Position numbers and translations under genes: made by a program
Source of the DNA: Oncomelania hupensis
Lineage: Eukaryota > Mollusca > Gastropoda > Littorinimorpha > Pomatiopsidae
Assembly (NCBI GenBank): GCA_036898135.1
Contig: CM072520.1
Coordinates: 1,711,386-1,775,385 of the forward strand
DNA length: 64,000 nucleotides
Direction of reading: 5' to 3'
In this document: positions 45,875 to 56,245 of the stretch, piece by piece
How the letters are laid out: every line of letters begins with the position of its first letter
Numbering within the stretch: the first letter of the stretch is position 1
Notes under the pieces: generated by a model
What the model saw: only the letters and a program-made list of their open reading frames with translations
Databases searched by the model: none
Told to the model about the DNA's origin: nothing

Positions 45875-46789
45875 ATGACAAGGATACCAGTGCAGTCCTC
45901 CATAACAGCGTCATCAAGAACTGGTTCAGAACAACAATCGGTGTGCGTCAAGGATGCCTACTCTCTCCAACATTACAATACAATACAAGATTATTGCTTT
46001 AGGTCCAGCGGACTCTTCCGAGCCAAATCAGGACCACTCTCTCCAACACTCTTCAACGTCTTCCTAGAGTGCATCATGTCAGATGCTCTTTCAGATCACG
46101 AAGGCACAGTCAGTATAGGCGGTAGAGCAATCTCCAATCTTAGTTTTGCGGATGACGTTGATGGATTGGCTGGAGAGGAACAAGAACTTGAACAGCTGGT
46201 ACAGAGGCTTGACACCACCTCCAGAGCTTATGGAATGGAAATAAGTGCAGAGAAGACCAAAATGATGACCAACAACACCAATGGCATCAACATGGACATC
46301 AAAGTCCTAGGCCAATCACTCAACACAGTGCATAGCTTCAAATATTTGGGAGCCATTGTGTCAGACAATGGGTCCCGACAGGAAGTCCTCTCCAGGATCG
46401 CACATACAACTGCTGCCCTGACAAGGTTGAAGCCCATTTGGAAAGACAGGACCATCAGTCTACATTCCACAGTAAGACTGCTGCGCTCCCTTGTCATCTC
46501 CATCTTACTATATGCTTGCGAAGCATGGACCCTCACAGCAGATCTCCAACGAAGAATACAAAGCATGGAGATGAGGTGCTACAGAAGACTTCTGGGCATT
46601 TCCTATACCCAACACATCACCAAAGACGAAGTCCGACAGACCATCACACAAGCCATTGGACAACACGATGACCTGCTCACAGTGGTGAAGAAACTGAAAC
46701 TCCGATGGTATGGCCACGTCACCAGATCATCAGGCCATGCAAAGACCATTGTGCAAGGCACAGTGCAAGGAGGTAGAAGAAGAGAGTGA
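45875..46789 (+). pseudogene. RT palm to C-terminus of LINE family A
   Basis: A long open frame covering the RT after the 63-bp insertion. FADD is present near 46148. The region KYLGAIVSDNGSRQEVLSRI is the conserved RT block after the palm. A Tyr/Cys-rich thumb region (YACEAWTLTADLQRRIQSME) and the basic C-terminus complete it. The N-terminal part of this frame before 46036 is insert-derived. Endonuclease is absent, so no protein from this copy alone could retrotranspose. Confidence 0.8.
45973..46035 (-). mobile_element. 63-bp retroposed module (SINE 3' tip) with TSD
   Basis: Inserted in the LINE RT gene and flanked by a perfect 13-bp duplication ACTCTCTCCAACA (45960-45972 and 46036-46048). 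Sense (minus) strand: it starts GGTCCTGATTTGGCTCGGAA and ends CAATAATCTTGTATTGTATT plus GTAA. The empty site is seen in the LINE copy at about 55255. GGTCC can pair with GGACC around an inner CGGA-AGAG-TCCG hairpin. The (ATTGT)n tail indicates target-primed retrotransposition. Confidence 0.9.
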
Positions 46790-46952
46790 CCGAAAAAAGG
46801 TGGGAGGACAACATTCCAGAATGGACTGGTTTGACACTGAGCGAAGCCATCAGGGCTGCTGAAGACAGAGAAAGATGGAGTATGCTGGTTAAGTGATCAT
46901 CTGTGGTGCCCCTTCGACCTCCGGGTTACGGGACAGGATAGGATAGGATAGG

Positions 46953-48100
46953 ACTACGTCTTGATTTCCTCTTCTTTTCCTACTACATTTCCGACTTCAT
47001 ACCTCGTTCTTTGGACTTCATTTTACGTACCGCGTGCTATTTACTCCGACCCACCTCTCCGTCCACCTGCAGGAGGAGGCAAGGCGCCTTGCTTTGGGGC
47101 CCACTTCTTCTTTGGTCGCAGCATGCAGGGCTTTACATTACACCCTCAATCATACGTACATACACGCACATAAACATATATAAACAGTGACTTTCTACAG
47201 TCTGCATTGAGTTGATTGAGTTTGTGAACCTTATTGAAAAAGTGCTCCAGTCGATTTAATTAGACCTGTGTTGGAGATCGGACCGATAATCTGAGCATAA
47301 ACTATGTACTATTTATTAAATACATTTCTTTAAGGTTTTGCTTTATTTACATGAGCCATTAGTAGTGATTTTGCATTTCGTTTGTATAGTATTATTTGCA
47401 TCTTGATTGTATTAGCATCCGTGTACAGTGTCAGGGTTTAGGGATTAGACAAGTGAGGTAATGGTTTGTTAATTGTTGGGGTTGTAGGTCCGAATAAAGG
47501 GTTGAGGTTGTGTTAGATTCCCTGTGTGAGTGTGCGGTGAATAAAAGAGTATAATTGTGCCTCTGGCTTTTGTTTTTTTTTAGTTTGAGTGTGTATCCCT
47601 CCACTCGCTGTTTGGAGCTGAAGTCACTAGCCCAGTCGGGTGACGTGACAAACAAAATAAATGTGAGATTTTGGGGTGATCAAATTTATTTGTATAGTTT
47701 AAAATATATGTTAGAATTCATAATTAGAGGTTAAATTGGTTTTATAACATTTTTCAGTTTATTTTAAATGTAATATTTCCCCTCTCTTTAGATCGTTTGT
47801 TATTGAGTTTGAACGAATTGTTTTACCCCAAAACGGTCTAGAAAAACGGCAGAACGCAACCTAAAGTGATGACCGCTCAATGGGACAGTGAATAGTTGCC
47901 GTTTTCAAAACACTGTGTGGCAGTCAAATTGTATTTATTTATTTAGGTACTTTATCAAAAAAATGTTTTGGTGCATGTCTTCAGAAAGAAATAAAAATAA
48001 AAACGCAGAATCTAAGATCTAAGAGTTTTAAAGATCATACTATGTATCGTTGACCTCTGTTGTGGGTGTGCAGCGACGTGGCGGGTCATGTGTTTTTTGT
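46953..48100. other. Unassigned intronic sequence
   Basis: No recognised exon or element. A CCTTG-rich patch near 47085 and T-runs are the only notable composition changes. Confidence 0.5.
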
Positions 48101-48101
48101 C

Positions 48102-48312
48102 ATTGTCTCTTGTTATTGTCTTGTGTCATTGTCTCTGGTCATTTGTGTCATTTGCCTCTGGTCATTTGTTTCTGGTCATTTGTCTGTGGCCATTTGTCTG
48201 TGGCCATTTGTCTCTGGTCATTCATCTCTGGTCATTTGTCTCTTGTCATTGTTTATGGTCATTGTCGCTGGTCACTTGTAATTGTTACTGGTCACTTGTC
48301 ATTTGTTTATTT
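48102..48312. repeat. 13-14 bp tandem repeat (CTGGTCATTTGTCT)
   Basis: About 14 variable copies of TCTCTGGTCATTTG with TGTGGCC and TTGTCATTG variants in intron 2. Confidence 0.85.
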
Positions 48313-48530
48313 TGGGACAGATTTAATTTTCATTTGGCTATATTCATCAACATAAAGTAGTTTTTTTTAAAATCATAACATTTTTACTTTTTTTTGTTTT
48401 TTTATATTTTGTTTATCAGTCTTGTATGTCTTAGTTCTATCCCTACCACTGGGTTACACATCCCCTGTGGGCGTGTCGATTTTTTTTTATATACATAGTA
48501 TTCCCACTTTCTGTCATCATAATGTTTGTT

Positions 48531-48830
48531 TGTGTTTCAGACGTCATCACTGTGTGAATGTGTTTTAAACGTGATCAACATGTGTGCGTGTTTCAGAGGT
48601 CATCACAATGTGCGTGTTTCAGGCGTCATTACCATGTGAGTGTGTTTCAGACATCACACCATATGTGAGTGTTTCAGACGTCATCACCATGTGTTTGTGT
48701 GTGTTTCAGACGTCATCACCATGTGTGCGTGTTTCAGACGTCATCGCCATGTGTGTGTTTCAGACGTCATCACCATGTGAGTGTGTTTCAGACGTCATCA
48801 CCATGTGTGTATGTGTTTCAGACTTCATCA
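48531..48830 (+). repeat. Minisatellite of 3' splice-acceptor units
   Basis: Eleven copies (26-32 bp, mean about 28) of TGTGTTTCAGACGTCATCACC plus ATGTG. The last copy is the actual acceptor of exon 3 (AG at 48820-48821). TTTCAG is retained in ten copies, with AG ending at 48540, 48596, 48622, 48650, 48677, 48709, 48737, 48763, 48791 and 48821; the second copy has lost it (TTTTAAACG). Acceptors ending at 48650, 48677, 48737 and 48791 would extend exon 3 in frame. Those ending at 48709 and 48763 would shift frame into a TGA. Confidence 0.88.
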
Positions 48831-49061
48831 CCATGTCGTTTCGTCTTGTGGACGGAATCGTGATTGAAGAGCTTCCTAACACGCAGTTGTCACAGACCGC
48901 TGGATACGTGACCTCCCCGTTTTTCGATGTGCTGGGTGGAACCTACCCAAATGCCTACGATGGGGAATTCCGTATGGAGGTTTCCGATTCTCAGTCGGCC
49001 ATTCTCAGCTTTGTCTTTGTTTCAATTCAAAAAGGAAAGAGACTATGCAGTCTTTATCGTG
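48822..49061 (+). CDS. Exon 3: first half of a CUB domain
   Basis: Acceptor TGTGTTTCAG, donor GTATGT, phase 1 at both ends. It starts FITMSFRLVDG after an Asn codon split with exon 2. It encodes the N-terminal half of a CUB domain (TAGYVTSPFFDVLGGTYPNA, then EFRMEVSDSQSAILSFVFVS, then RLCSLYRG). The start was chosen as the last acceptor because the CUB-type sequence begins there, but the tandem acceptor array upstream allows longer forms, up to about 57 extra codons using the acceptor at 48650. CUB domains are disulfide-stabilised beta-sandwiches of secreted and matrix proteins. Confidence 0.8.
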
Positions 49062-50126
49062 GTATGTATAGGTCTAGTGATGTGAGGTAAACAGAGAACT
49101 AGAGTAGTGGCGGGTCAGCACCTATAGAGGGTCCTGTGAACATCCCTTGCAAATCTGTCGTAATGAAAGAATGGATGTTGCATGTCATTAACATTCTTTT
49201 GCCTCACATACTTGTCGGCAATGACGTCAGTTGGATAACTTGTTTCCCCCAGAGTTACATACTAGGTCGATGTAGGACTTGCATAAACATTACAGAAGAA
49301 GTCATCGTGCAGTGGAATGAATGCTTCTGCACATTTCACCAATGGCGTCTACGAGTGTTTATTTGATCGAACATGATCATCAGAGGTCATATGAAGCTAA
49401 AATGCTCAAGTTGATTTTCTTTATAACACTTTGCTAGATGTTAGTTCGATCATCCGTAAGTGTTTAAGGTCACGTGGAAGGTGAGGTAAGGATTTCTTGT
49501 TTGTGTTTCTAGACTTATCAGGAAACACGTTGATACAGTTTGGAATCAGAACGAGTCTGTCTGCCTGTTGGTCGGTCCGTTGCTTGCCGAATCTAAAGAA
49601 CAACCTAACAGTTGTAGATCAAACTTCACATGAACACTACCTCAGTTAGTGGCCTTCCTCACGAGCCATTGTATTTGCTCTACCTCTTGTGTTGTATGTC
49701 TAAAAATAATGGCTGAACCAATTTTGATGAATTTGGTATGCATAAGGTGCTTCAGTTCATGGCTAATATTTAATCGTCCGTCCGTTGGTCGGTTAGTCGG
49801 TAGGTCGATCGTACTGTTGGTTGGTATTTCACTTTTCTTTTCAAAACACATTTGTTTGTATCATGTTAACATTGACTTGACGAATCTTTAATTATTTTAC
49901 TATTTATGTAATATAATTATTGCTTAACTTTTTAAAATATTCATATTTGCACGTTCTCAAAGGTCAAAATCACTGAGATCAATCATGTATAACTTTGGTG
50001 TGTTCAATATCTTCAAATGCCTTGACAGATTTGATAAATTTAAGATTGATCAATTACTCCAAGTTTCATATTTTTCTTTAAAATAAAACCAAAACAGAAC
50101 AGTCACACAAAAAGTGCCACCTTTTA

Positions 50127-50166
<40 letters not shown>

Positions 50167-50454
50167 TTTGACTAGCAACTATATATTTGACCTTTTGTGC
50201 AATTCATCTGTTTTATGACTTTAATCTTCTTATCCTCTTATTGCGAGTTGTCAGCTGGTTCGCTATGTTTTATGTGTGCTTTTGTGTGTGGTTCTGCAGC
50301 GTTGACCAAATGCATTTCTTGTGTATTATTCACCTGGCAATAAGTTATCTTGATCTTGACCTCATCTAATCTATCTATATATCTAACTATATATCTGAGA
50401 TCAATCCAGTATCTGTGCGTTATATTTCTCCGAATATTAGTTACTTTCGACTCG
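49062..50454. other. Intron 3, unassigned
   Basis: No recognised exon or transposon. A GTCGGT-rich stretch at about 49775-49815 and a GT microsatellite at 50131-50164 are the only repeats. Confidence 0.55.
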
Positions 50455-50725
50455 GGCAACCTCTCCGGGCTTTTCTCCGGGTACTCCGGTTTGCTCCCCG
50501 GGGATCGGTAAATTAGAGTATATCCTCAGCGTCCCCTGCGTGGGATGCCTTTATTGTAAAGTGACCGGCTGGTAAGGTGCCTTCAGTGTTACTACTAGGG
50601 TTGTTTCAGCAGATGTTTTATACAAATCAGGGGTGAGTCCTCTTTCAACCAAGTTGTGGCCCTGATTTTGTGGTCCTGGTTCGGCTCATTTCAGTCTGCT
50701 GGACCCTATAAGCACTGAATAACTA
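50455..50725 (+). mobile_element. SINE, core and 3' part (5' truncated)
   Basis: Starts with the core CTTTTCTCCGGGTACTCCGG also present, diverged, in the tRNA-headed copy at 28930. It continues with about 170 bp homologous to 43401-43560 (reverse). It ends GCTGGACCCTATAAGCACTG without the ATTGT tail. It links the tRNA-headed copy to the 3'-tip insertions as one family. Confidence 0.72.
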
Positions 50726-50759
50726 ACTAAGTTGTGATTTCGATATTCGCCACATCGCT

Positions 50760-51240
50760 TCCATCCCGCCATCATTTCTCTGAAAACGCTACTAAGTTTC
50801 TCCTCTGCGCATTTGCTCTCTTTCGACTGGATTACTGCAATTCTCTTCTTTCTGGTTCCCCACACTATCTAACCAAAAAGTTCAAATAGTTCACAACCAT
50901 GCAGCTCGCATCATTTTCTGCTTTTCTATGTTCGATCATATCACTCCTCTTTTTCACTCCTTGCATTAACTTCCTGTTCAACAATTGGCTTCCGGTTTCA
51001 AGGATTAACTACATGGTTGCAAATGGCAACTGGTTTCCTGTTTTAAGAGTTTCATGGTTGCATTCCTTTGCTTCAATATCACTGAATCTAATGTTCCCAG
51101 CTATCTTTGTGACCTACTACAGCTCTTACACCCTCTCGTCAGATTCGCTCGTCCTATAATAATTGAATCGTCAGATTTCCTCGCACACGCACCAAAAACA
51201 TACGGTCAACGTGCATTCACTTCTCGCACTCATTTCCCTA
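50760..51240 (+). mobile_element. CR1-like LINE (copy CR1-A), left part
   Basis: Degenerate + strand RT C-terminus: RLDYCNSLLSGSPHYLT at about 50825, a DHITPL-like stretch at about 50932-50950, and AFTSRTHFP at the break. The same element resumes at 55463 with WNHLSHSIRNSQSLKTFK, the expected next motif. The 4.2 kb between is therefore a later insertion. Confidence 0.75.
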
Positions 51241-51283
51241 ATCTATCCTATCATATCTCGTAACTCGGAGGTCAGATGATCGT
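51241..51283 (-). mobile_element. LINE family A 3' tip (separated from 54408-55462)
   Basis: The minus strand reads GATCATCTGACCTCCGAGTT then ACGAG and GATAGGATAG, the family A 3' UTR and tail. It is the missing end of the copy at 54408-55462, cut off by the CR1-B insertion. Confidence 0.78.
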
Positions 51284-51324
<41 letters not shown>

Positions 51325-54300
51325 GGATTTTTATATATCGGGTACTCCAGCCTATGACCAGACTCACCACGCTTTACATAGTCATTACATATAAATACAG
51401 GCACTCGATAAAACATTGCTTTTGCTACAATACACCAAAAGACAGAACAGTAAGGGTACAAACTATTTACAACTATGTACACAAGTTACAACACAAAAAA
51501 AGAAGACAGAAATAGACTATTTACAACTATGTACACAAATGACAGAAAAGACAGAAATAGAATAGCAAAAACCTATTCACAGCTATTTATATGCCCGGTT
51601 AGGCCCAGGAGGACAAAAACAGTATAAATATGTACAGCCGTGTATACACTTACAGATCAGACAGAGACAAAAGAGGAGAGAATGGCAGCGGGATACAAAT
51701 CAGTCTGACTAATGCAGTTTGAAGAGGTGGGTTTTGAGGGCCTTTTTGAATGCTTGTGTTGATTGTATGTTGCGGATATGGGAGGGAAGGGAATTCCACT
51801 GCTTAGGTGCGGAGTAGGCGAATGCACGTTGGCCGTATGTCTTAGTGCGGGTGACGGGAACCTTGAGTGTGCGAGTGTCAGCAGAAGATCTTAAGGTGCG
51901 TGAAGGGGAGTAGACAGACAGCAGATCAGCAAGGTAGGAGGGACAAGAATCAGTGAAGAAGTTGTGACAGAGAACAGAGAGTTTGTACTCTATGCGTGCT
52001 TGCACAGGAAGCCAGTGAAGGGAATGTAGTAGAGGTGTGATGTGATCGCGTTTCTTAGCTCGGAATACTAGTCTAGCTGCTGAGTTCTGAACCTTTTGTA
52101 GCTTGTCAATTATGTGTTTTGGGGAGCCAGCAAGGAGAGAGTTGCAATAGTCAAGACGAGAAAGGACGAGAGCGCAGACTAGGGTTTTGGTGGCAGTGAG
52201 TGTAAGATAGTGGCGAAAGGAGCTGATTTGGCGTATGGCCGTGTATGCAGAGCGACAGACGTTGGAGATGTGGTTGTTGAGGGACAGGTCATCGGAGAGA
52301 ATGTAGCCGAGATTTCTTGCTGAGGATGAGAACTGAATGTTTGTTGTCCCTACTGTAAGCGATGTTGGGAGAGGCGGGAGTGAGGAGGAGGTGTTGTGCT
52401 TGTGAATGAGGAGGGCTTCGGTTTTATCGTCATTAAGCTTAAGCTTGTTGAGTGTCATCCATGACTTAATGTCTGTGATGCAGTTCTCTAAAGTCTGAAC
52501 AGTGGAATTAATGAGAGAGGGGGCAGTGGATTAATAAAGTTGTGTGTCGTCTGCACATGACTGACTCTCAACAGCATGCTTTCTAAGCAGGAGAAGCAGT
52601 GGCTTGGTGTACAGAGTGAACAACACCGGCCCTAAAACGGAACCCTGAGGCACGCCGCACACCAATTCTGCTGTGCTGGAGAAACAGCCATCGACAGTGA
52701 CTGCTTGTGATCTGTCAGAGAGATATGAGTGGAACCAAGCCAGGACCGAACCGGAGATACCAAAGTAGTGTTGAATAGTGTTAAAAAGAATGTGGTGGTC
52801 GACTGTGTCAAAGGCGGCTGAGAGGTCTAGTAAGGTGAGAACGGTGACGTTACCATTATCTAAGGCCAACAACAGCTCATTGGTTACCTTTAGAAGGGCT
52901 GTCTCAGTGCTGTGGAAGGGTCGGTAGGCAGACTGGTTGGGGCAAAGTAAAGCGTTATCATATAGGTAGGCAAACAGTTGTTTGAGAACATTTTTTTCTA
53001 TGACTTTGGACAGGAAGGAGAGGTTTGAAACAGGTCTATAGTTCTTTAGATTATTTTTGTCTAAACTTGGCTTTTTAAGGAGGGGTTTGATGACAGCCGC
53101 TTTGAGCACAGACGGAACAACACCAGAGGACAGACTCTCGTTGATAATGTGGGTAATGGTCGGGAGTAGAGGATCAAGATTCTCTATCAACATGGGGGTA
53201 GGAATGGGGTCAAGAGAGCAAGATGTTGGTTTTGAGCTTAAGATGACTTTCTTGACTTCTTGCTCTGTTATTGGTTGAAAAACTTCATCTTTGCGGTAGT
53301 GAGGGAAGGTGAGAGTGGGTTAATGAGTGGGATCTCATGGCTGTCAAGAGCGGCCCTTATGTCAGCCACTGTCTGTGTGAAATAATTACAAAATACATCT
53401 GGGAGCTGACATGGTGGATGCGTGGATGGGAGTGATGTTGCATGGCTCTTACCCCTTAGCTGATTGCAAATGTTGAACAACTGTTTACAAGTTTCGCTGC
53501 TGCTAATTCTGTCGCTAAAGTACCGGGTTTTGGCAGTGTGGACTATTTTAGTGACCCGTTTTTTTGCAGCGGTGAAAATCTGCTTGCTGACTTCTAAACC
53601 CGATTTAAGCCACTTTTTATCTGCTTTGCGTCGGTGTTTCTTCGCCTCGGAGAGCTCGTCTTTAATAGACTCGTACCAGGGTGCTGAGCGTGTTGCCTTG
53701 ACCTTTTTCTAGGCCACGGGGGCGTGCCGATCAAGCACCGCATGAAGTGTACTATTCAGCTGATCCACAGTGGGGCACAGTTCTGGGGTCACTTTAGCGG
53801 TAAGCTCTTGCTTGAAAGCATCCCTATCCATGGTACGCAGGCTGCGAGCCTCCCTGAACATGGGAGGAGGAGGGGGTGCTGCGACGTTTAGTTCGCACAC
53901 GACACAGAAATGGTCAGATGTTAATTCCTGGGTGACTGAAGTTGATCTAACAACATTGTCCTGAGGCCTATGCCTAACCCAATCTATGATATGACCACGG
54001 CTGTGGGTGGGTTCTGTGACTGACTGAGAAAGACTAAACTGATCTAAAAGTTCAATCATTTTTGCGGTGGAAGGTTGCTGGGGTTGGTCAAAGTGAAAGT
54101 TAATGTCTCCTAAAACTATGTATGTTCCTGACAGTGTGTTGCAATAATCAAGCAGGACTGGAAATTCTTGGTGGAAAATTGCATCAGTTAATTTATTTTT
54201 CTTGCTTGGAAAGGTGCGAAATATGCATATGAATTGAATGTTCTGCTGTGGAACGGACAAACTGAGGTGAACAACTTCAAAGGACGAGTGAGTGAATGTG

Positions 54301-54407
54301 AAGTCTGTAATGAAGCCTAGGTGACGGGACAGACTGTTTCTGTAAATGATAGCGAGGCCACCACCGCGATTTGAGGGAGGTAACGAACATACAGAATAGC
54401 CAGAAGG
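51284..54407 (-). mobile_element. CR1-like LINE (copy CR1-B), nested, near-intact coding
   Basis: Minus-strand element with a (ATT)n tail (51284-51322), a 3' UTR, and almost the whole endonuclease-RT coding region. It is truncated at the 5' end inside the endonuclease (begins TPSGYSVCSLPPSNR). It sits inside a family A LINE directly after that LINE's stop codon; TTAA occurs at both edges (about 51280-51283 and 54406) and may be part of the target duplication. The few frame breaks imply a rather young insertion. Confidence 0.88.
51709..54400 (-). pseudogene. Endonuclease-RT ORF of CR1-B with few frame breaks
   Basis: In order on the minus strand: endonuclease (54400-53709; GGGLAIIYRNSL, VLGDINFHFDQP, SDHFCVVCEL), a stop near 53709, a linker of CR1 type (KQLFNICNQLRGK), a frameshift near 53270, RT fingers and palm (53193-52531; NYRPVSNLSFLSKVIEK, LLDLSAAFDTVDHHIL, GVPQGSVLGPVLFTLY, CADDTQLY), a stop directly after CADDTQLY, then thumb and C-terminus (52458-51709; KLKLNDDKTEALLI, LDYCNSLLAG, LHWLPVQARIEYK, WNSLPSHIR, FKKALKTHLF). 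All catalytic motifs are intact; two stops and one frameshift disable it. Confidence 0.88.
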
Positions 54408-55462
54408 GGTTAACCAGCGTACTCCATCTTTCTCTGTCCTCAAGAACCCTGATGGCTTCGCTCAGTGTCAAACCAGTCCATTCTCGAATGCTGTCCTCCC
54501 ATCTCTTTTTCGGTCTCTCTCTTCTTCTACCTCTTTGCACTGTGCCTTGCATGATGGTCTTTGCAAGGCCTGATGATCTGGTGACGTGGCCATACCATCG
54601 TAGTTTCAGTTTCTTCACCACTGTGAGCAGGTCATCGTGTTGTCCAATGGCTTGTGTGATGGTCTGTCGGACCTCGTCTTTGGTGATGTGCTGGGTATAG
54701 GAAATGCCCAGAAGTCTTCTGTAGCACCTCATCTCCATGCTTTGTATTCTTCGTTGTAGATCTGATGTGAGGGTCCATGTTTCGCAAGCATATAGGAAGA
54801 TGGAGATGACATGGGAGCCCAGCAGTCTTACCTTGGAATGTAGACTGATGGTCTTGTCTTTCCAAATGGGCTTCATCCTTGCCAGGGCAGCAGTTGTTTG
54901 TGCGATCCTGGAGAGGGCTTCCTGTCGGGACCAATTGTCTGATACAATGGCTCCTAAATATTTGAAGCTATGCACTGTGCTGAGGGATTGGCCTTGGACT
55001 TTGATGTCCGTATTGATACCATTGGTTTTGTTGGTCATCAGTTTGGTCTTCTGTGAACCTATTTCCATTCCATTGGCTCTGGATGTGGTATCAAGCTTCT
55101 GTAGCAGCTGTACAAGAACTCCAGCCAATCCATCCATGTCATCCACAAAGCGAAGATTGGAGATTGCTCTACCCCATATCCTGACTGTGCCTTCGTGATC
55201 TGCAAGGGCATCTGATATGAGGCGCTCTAGGAAGATTTTGAAGAGTTTTGGAGAGAGTAGGCATCCTTGACGCACACCGATTGTTGTTCTGAACCAGTTT
55301 CTGATGGCGCTGTTATGAAGGACTGCACTGGTAGTCTTGTCATACAGGTGTTTGATGACTTTAATAATTTTAGGGCTGATGTTGTACACTCTCATGGTTG
55401 CACACAGAACTGTATGCCAGACTTGGTCAAACGCCTTCTTGAAGTCTACGAACACATGATAC
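54408..55462 (-). mobile_element. LINE family A, RT part (host of CR1-B)
   Basis: The minus-strand open frame runs from FVDFKKAFDQVWH through RQGCLLSPKLF, NLRFVDDMDGLAG (FVDD instead of FADD), HSFKYLGAIVSDN, YACETWTLTSD and RWYGHVTRSSGLAK to REWTGLTLSEAIRVLEDRER. The 5' end is truncated within the DFKKAF region, within a few bases of the site where the mariner element entered the copy at 6481. The 3' UTR is displaced to 51241-51283. The uninterrupted long frame suggests it is one of the younger family A copies. Confidence 0.88.
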
Positions 55463-55560
55463 CTGGAATCATCTCTCTCACTCCATCAGGAACTCTCAAT
55501 CCTTGAAAACTTTCAAAACTAATCTTAAGGTTTATCTCTTCTCTCAGTAACTAACCTTCC
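55463..55560 (+). mobile_element. CR1-like LINE (copy CR1-A), right part
   Basis: Reads WNHLSHSIRNSQSLKTFKTN then LKVYLFSQ and a stop, the C-terminal end of CR1-type RT, continuing the copy that broke off at 51240. Confidence 0.78.
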
Positions 55561-55597
55561 GTCTCCATTCAGCTAATCATTATCTCTGTGTATGTAT

Positions 55598-55695
55598 TTG
55601 CGTGAGAGAGAGAGATAGAGAGAAGGAGAGGGAGAGGGAGAGGGAGCGAATTAAAGCGAGAATGCGAATAAACGAGAGGGTCTTCATCGCATACC

Positions 55696-55748
<53 letters not shown>

Positions 55749-55769
55749 GGTGTGTGTGTGTGTGTGTGT
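55598..55769. repeat. (GA)n, (TA)n and (GT)n microsatellites
   Basis: GA-rich tract at 55598-55650, TA at 55700-55729, GT at 55730-55769. The rest of the gap to 56052 is unique sequence with no feature. Confidence 0.93.
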
Positions 55770-56052
55770 ATGGTTGACAAATCACTGTTGCAGGATTCTT
55801 CTCGAAGGATATAGTAATAATAAGTGTTGTGGTAAATAGATTCATGGAAGGAGGGAGAGTGATAGTGAAAGAGAGACAAAGACAGAGACTGGGAGAGACG
55901 CATATTGTTCGGCTTATCTCACGTCCAGATAGGAACGCCTGTGATCAAAGATGTCTCGGAAGCATTAGGGTAGCCCTAGGTTGATCAGATAACTATGTGT
56001 CACCTGCGTGTTTTGTGGCAATTGCAATATTGCGAATAATGTTATTTTGTAG

Positions 56053-56245
56053 GATGTTCGGTAGCCTGCCCTGACTGGGTCAGCCTGGAAGTGATTGGGA
56101 GTCAGGACATATGGTGGATCGACTGTGGCTACCAAACCTTACCCCTAAGTGTCATTGTTGGTCCTGCCCAAGTGGTCGTCAAGCTCCACAGCGATTACAC
56201 TGAAAGCGAGATAGGCTTTAAGATGATGTATGCCATCACGTCCAG
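56053..56245 (+). CDS. Exon 4: second half of the CUB domain
   Basis: Acceptor TTATTTTGTAG, entry in phase 1, donor GTTGGT after TCCAG, exit in phase 2. It begins with a Gly codon split with exon 3 and reads CSVACPDWVSLEVIG, then WWIDCGYQTLPLSVIVGP, and ends VVVKLHSDYTESEIGFKMMY, the characteristic last strands of a CUB domain (hydrophobic-x-HSDxxxxxxGF). Protein residues about 535-598. The phase change at its end means a further exon is expected, but none is recognised in the remaining 7.8 kb, so the gene continues beyond the window or into sequence I cannot recognise. Confidence 0.8.

Larger units (their letters stand above)
45022..46952 (+). mobile_element. LINE family A, best-preserved 3' two-thirds
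   Basis: A + strand copy running from the linker before RT to the 3' terminus. It contains YCSDLYNHTP, KSAGVDNISAELLQ, NHRTISLISHPNKV, AGFRAGRSTTEQIF, FKKAFDQVWHA, QGCLLSP, NLSFADDVDGLAG (catalytic FADD) and YACEAWTL. It ends with LLTVVKKLKLRWYGHVTRSSG and a stop near 46789. The 3' UTR carries CCCCTTCGACCTCCGGGTTA and a (GGATA)n tail ending at 46952. Frameshifts (about 45300, 45640, 45870) inactivate it, and a 63-bp insertion with target duplication sits at 45973. Confidence 0.9.

Noticed and set aside
45875..46035. N-terminal part of the RT frame as a genuine protein start
   Set aside because: This stretch comprises a frameshifted LINE piece and the 63-bp insertion, so the frame is accidental there.
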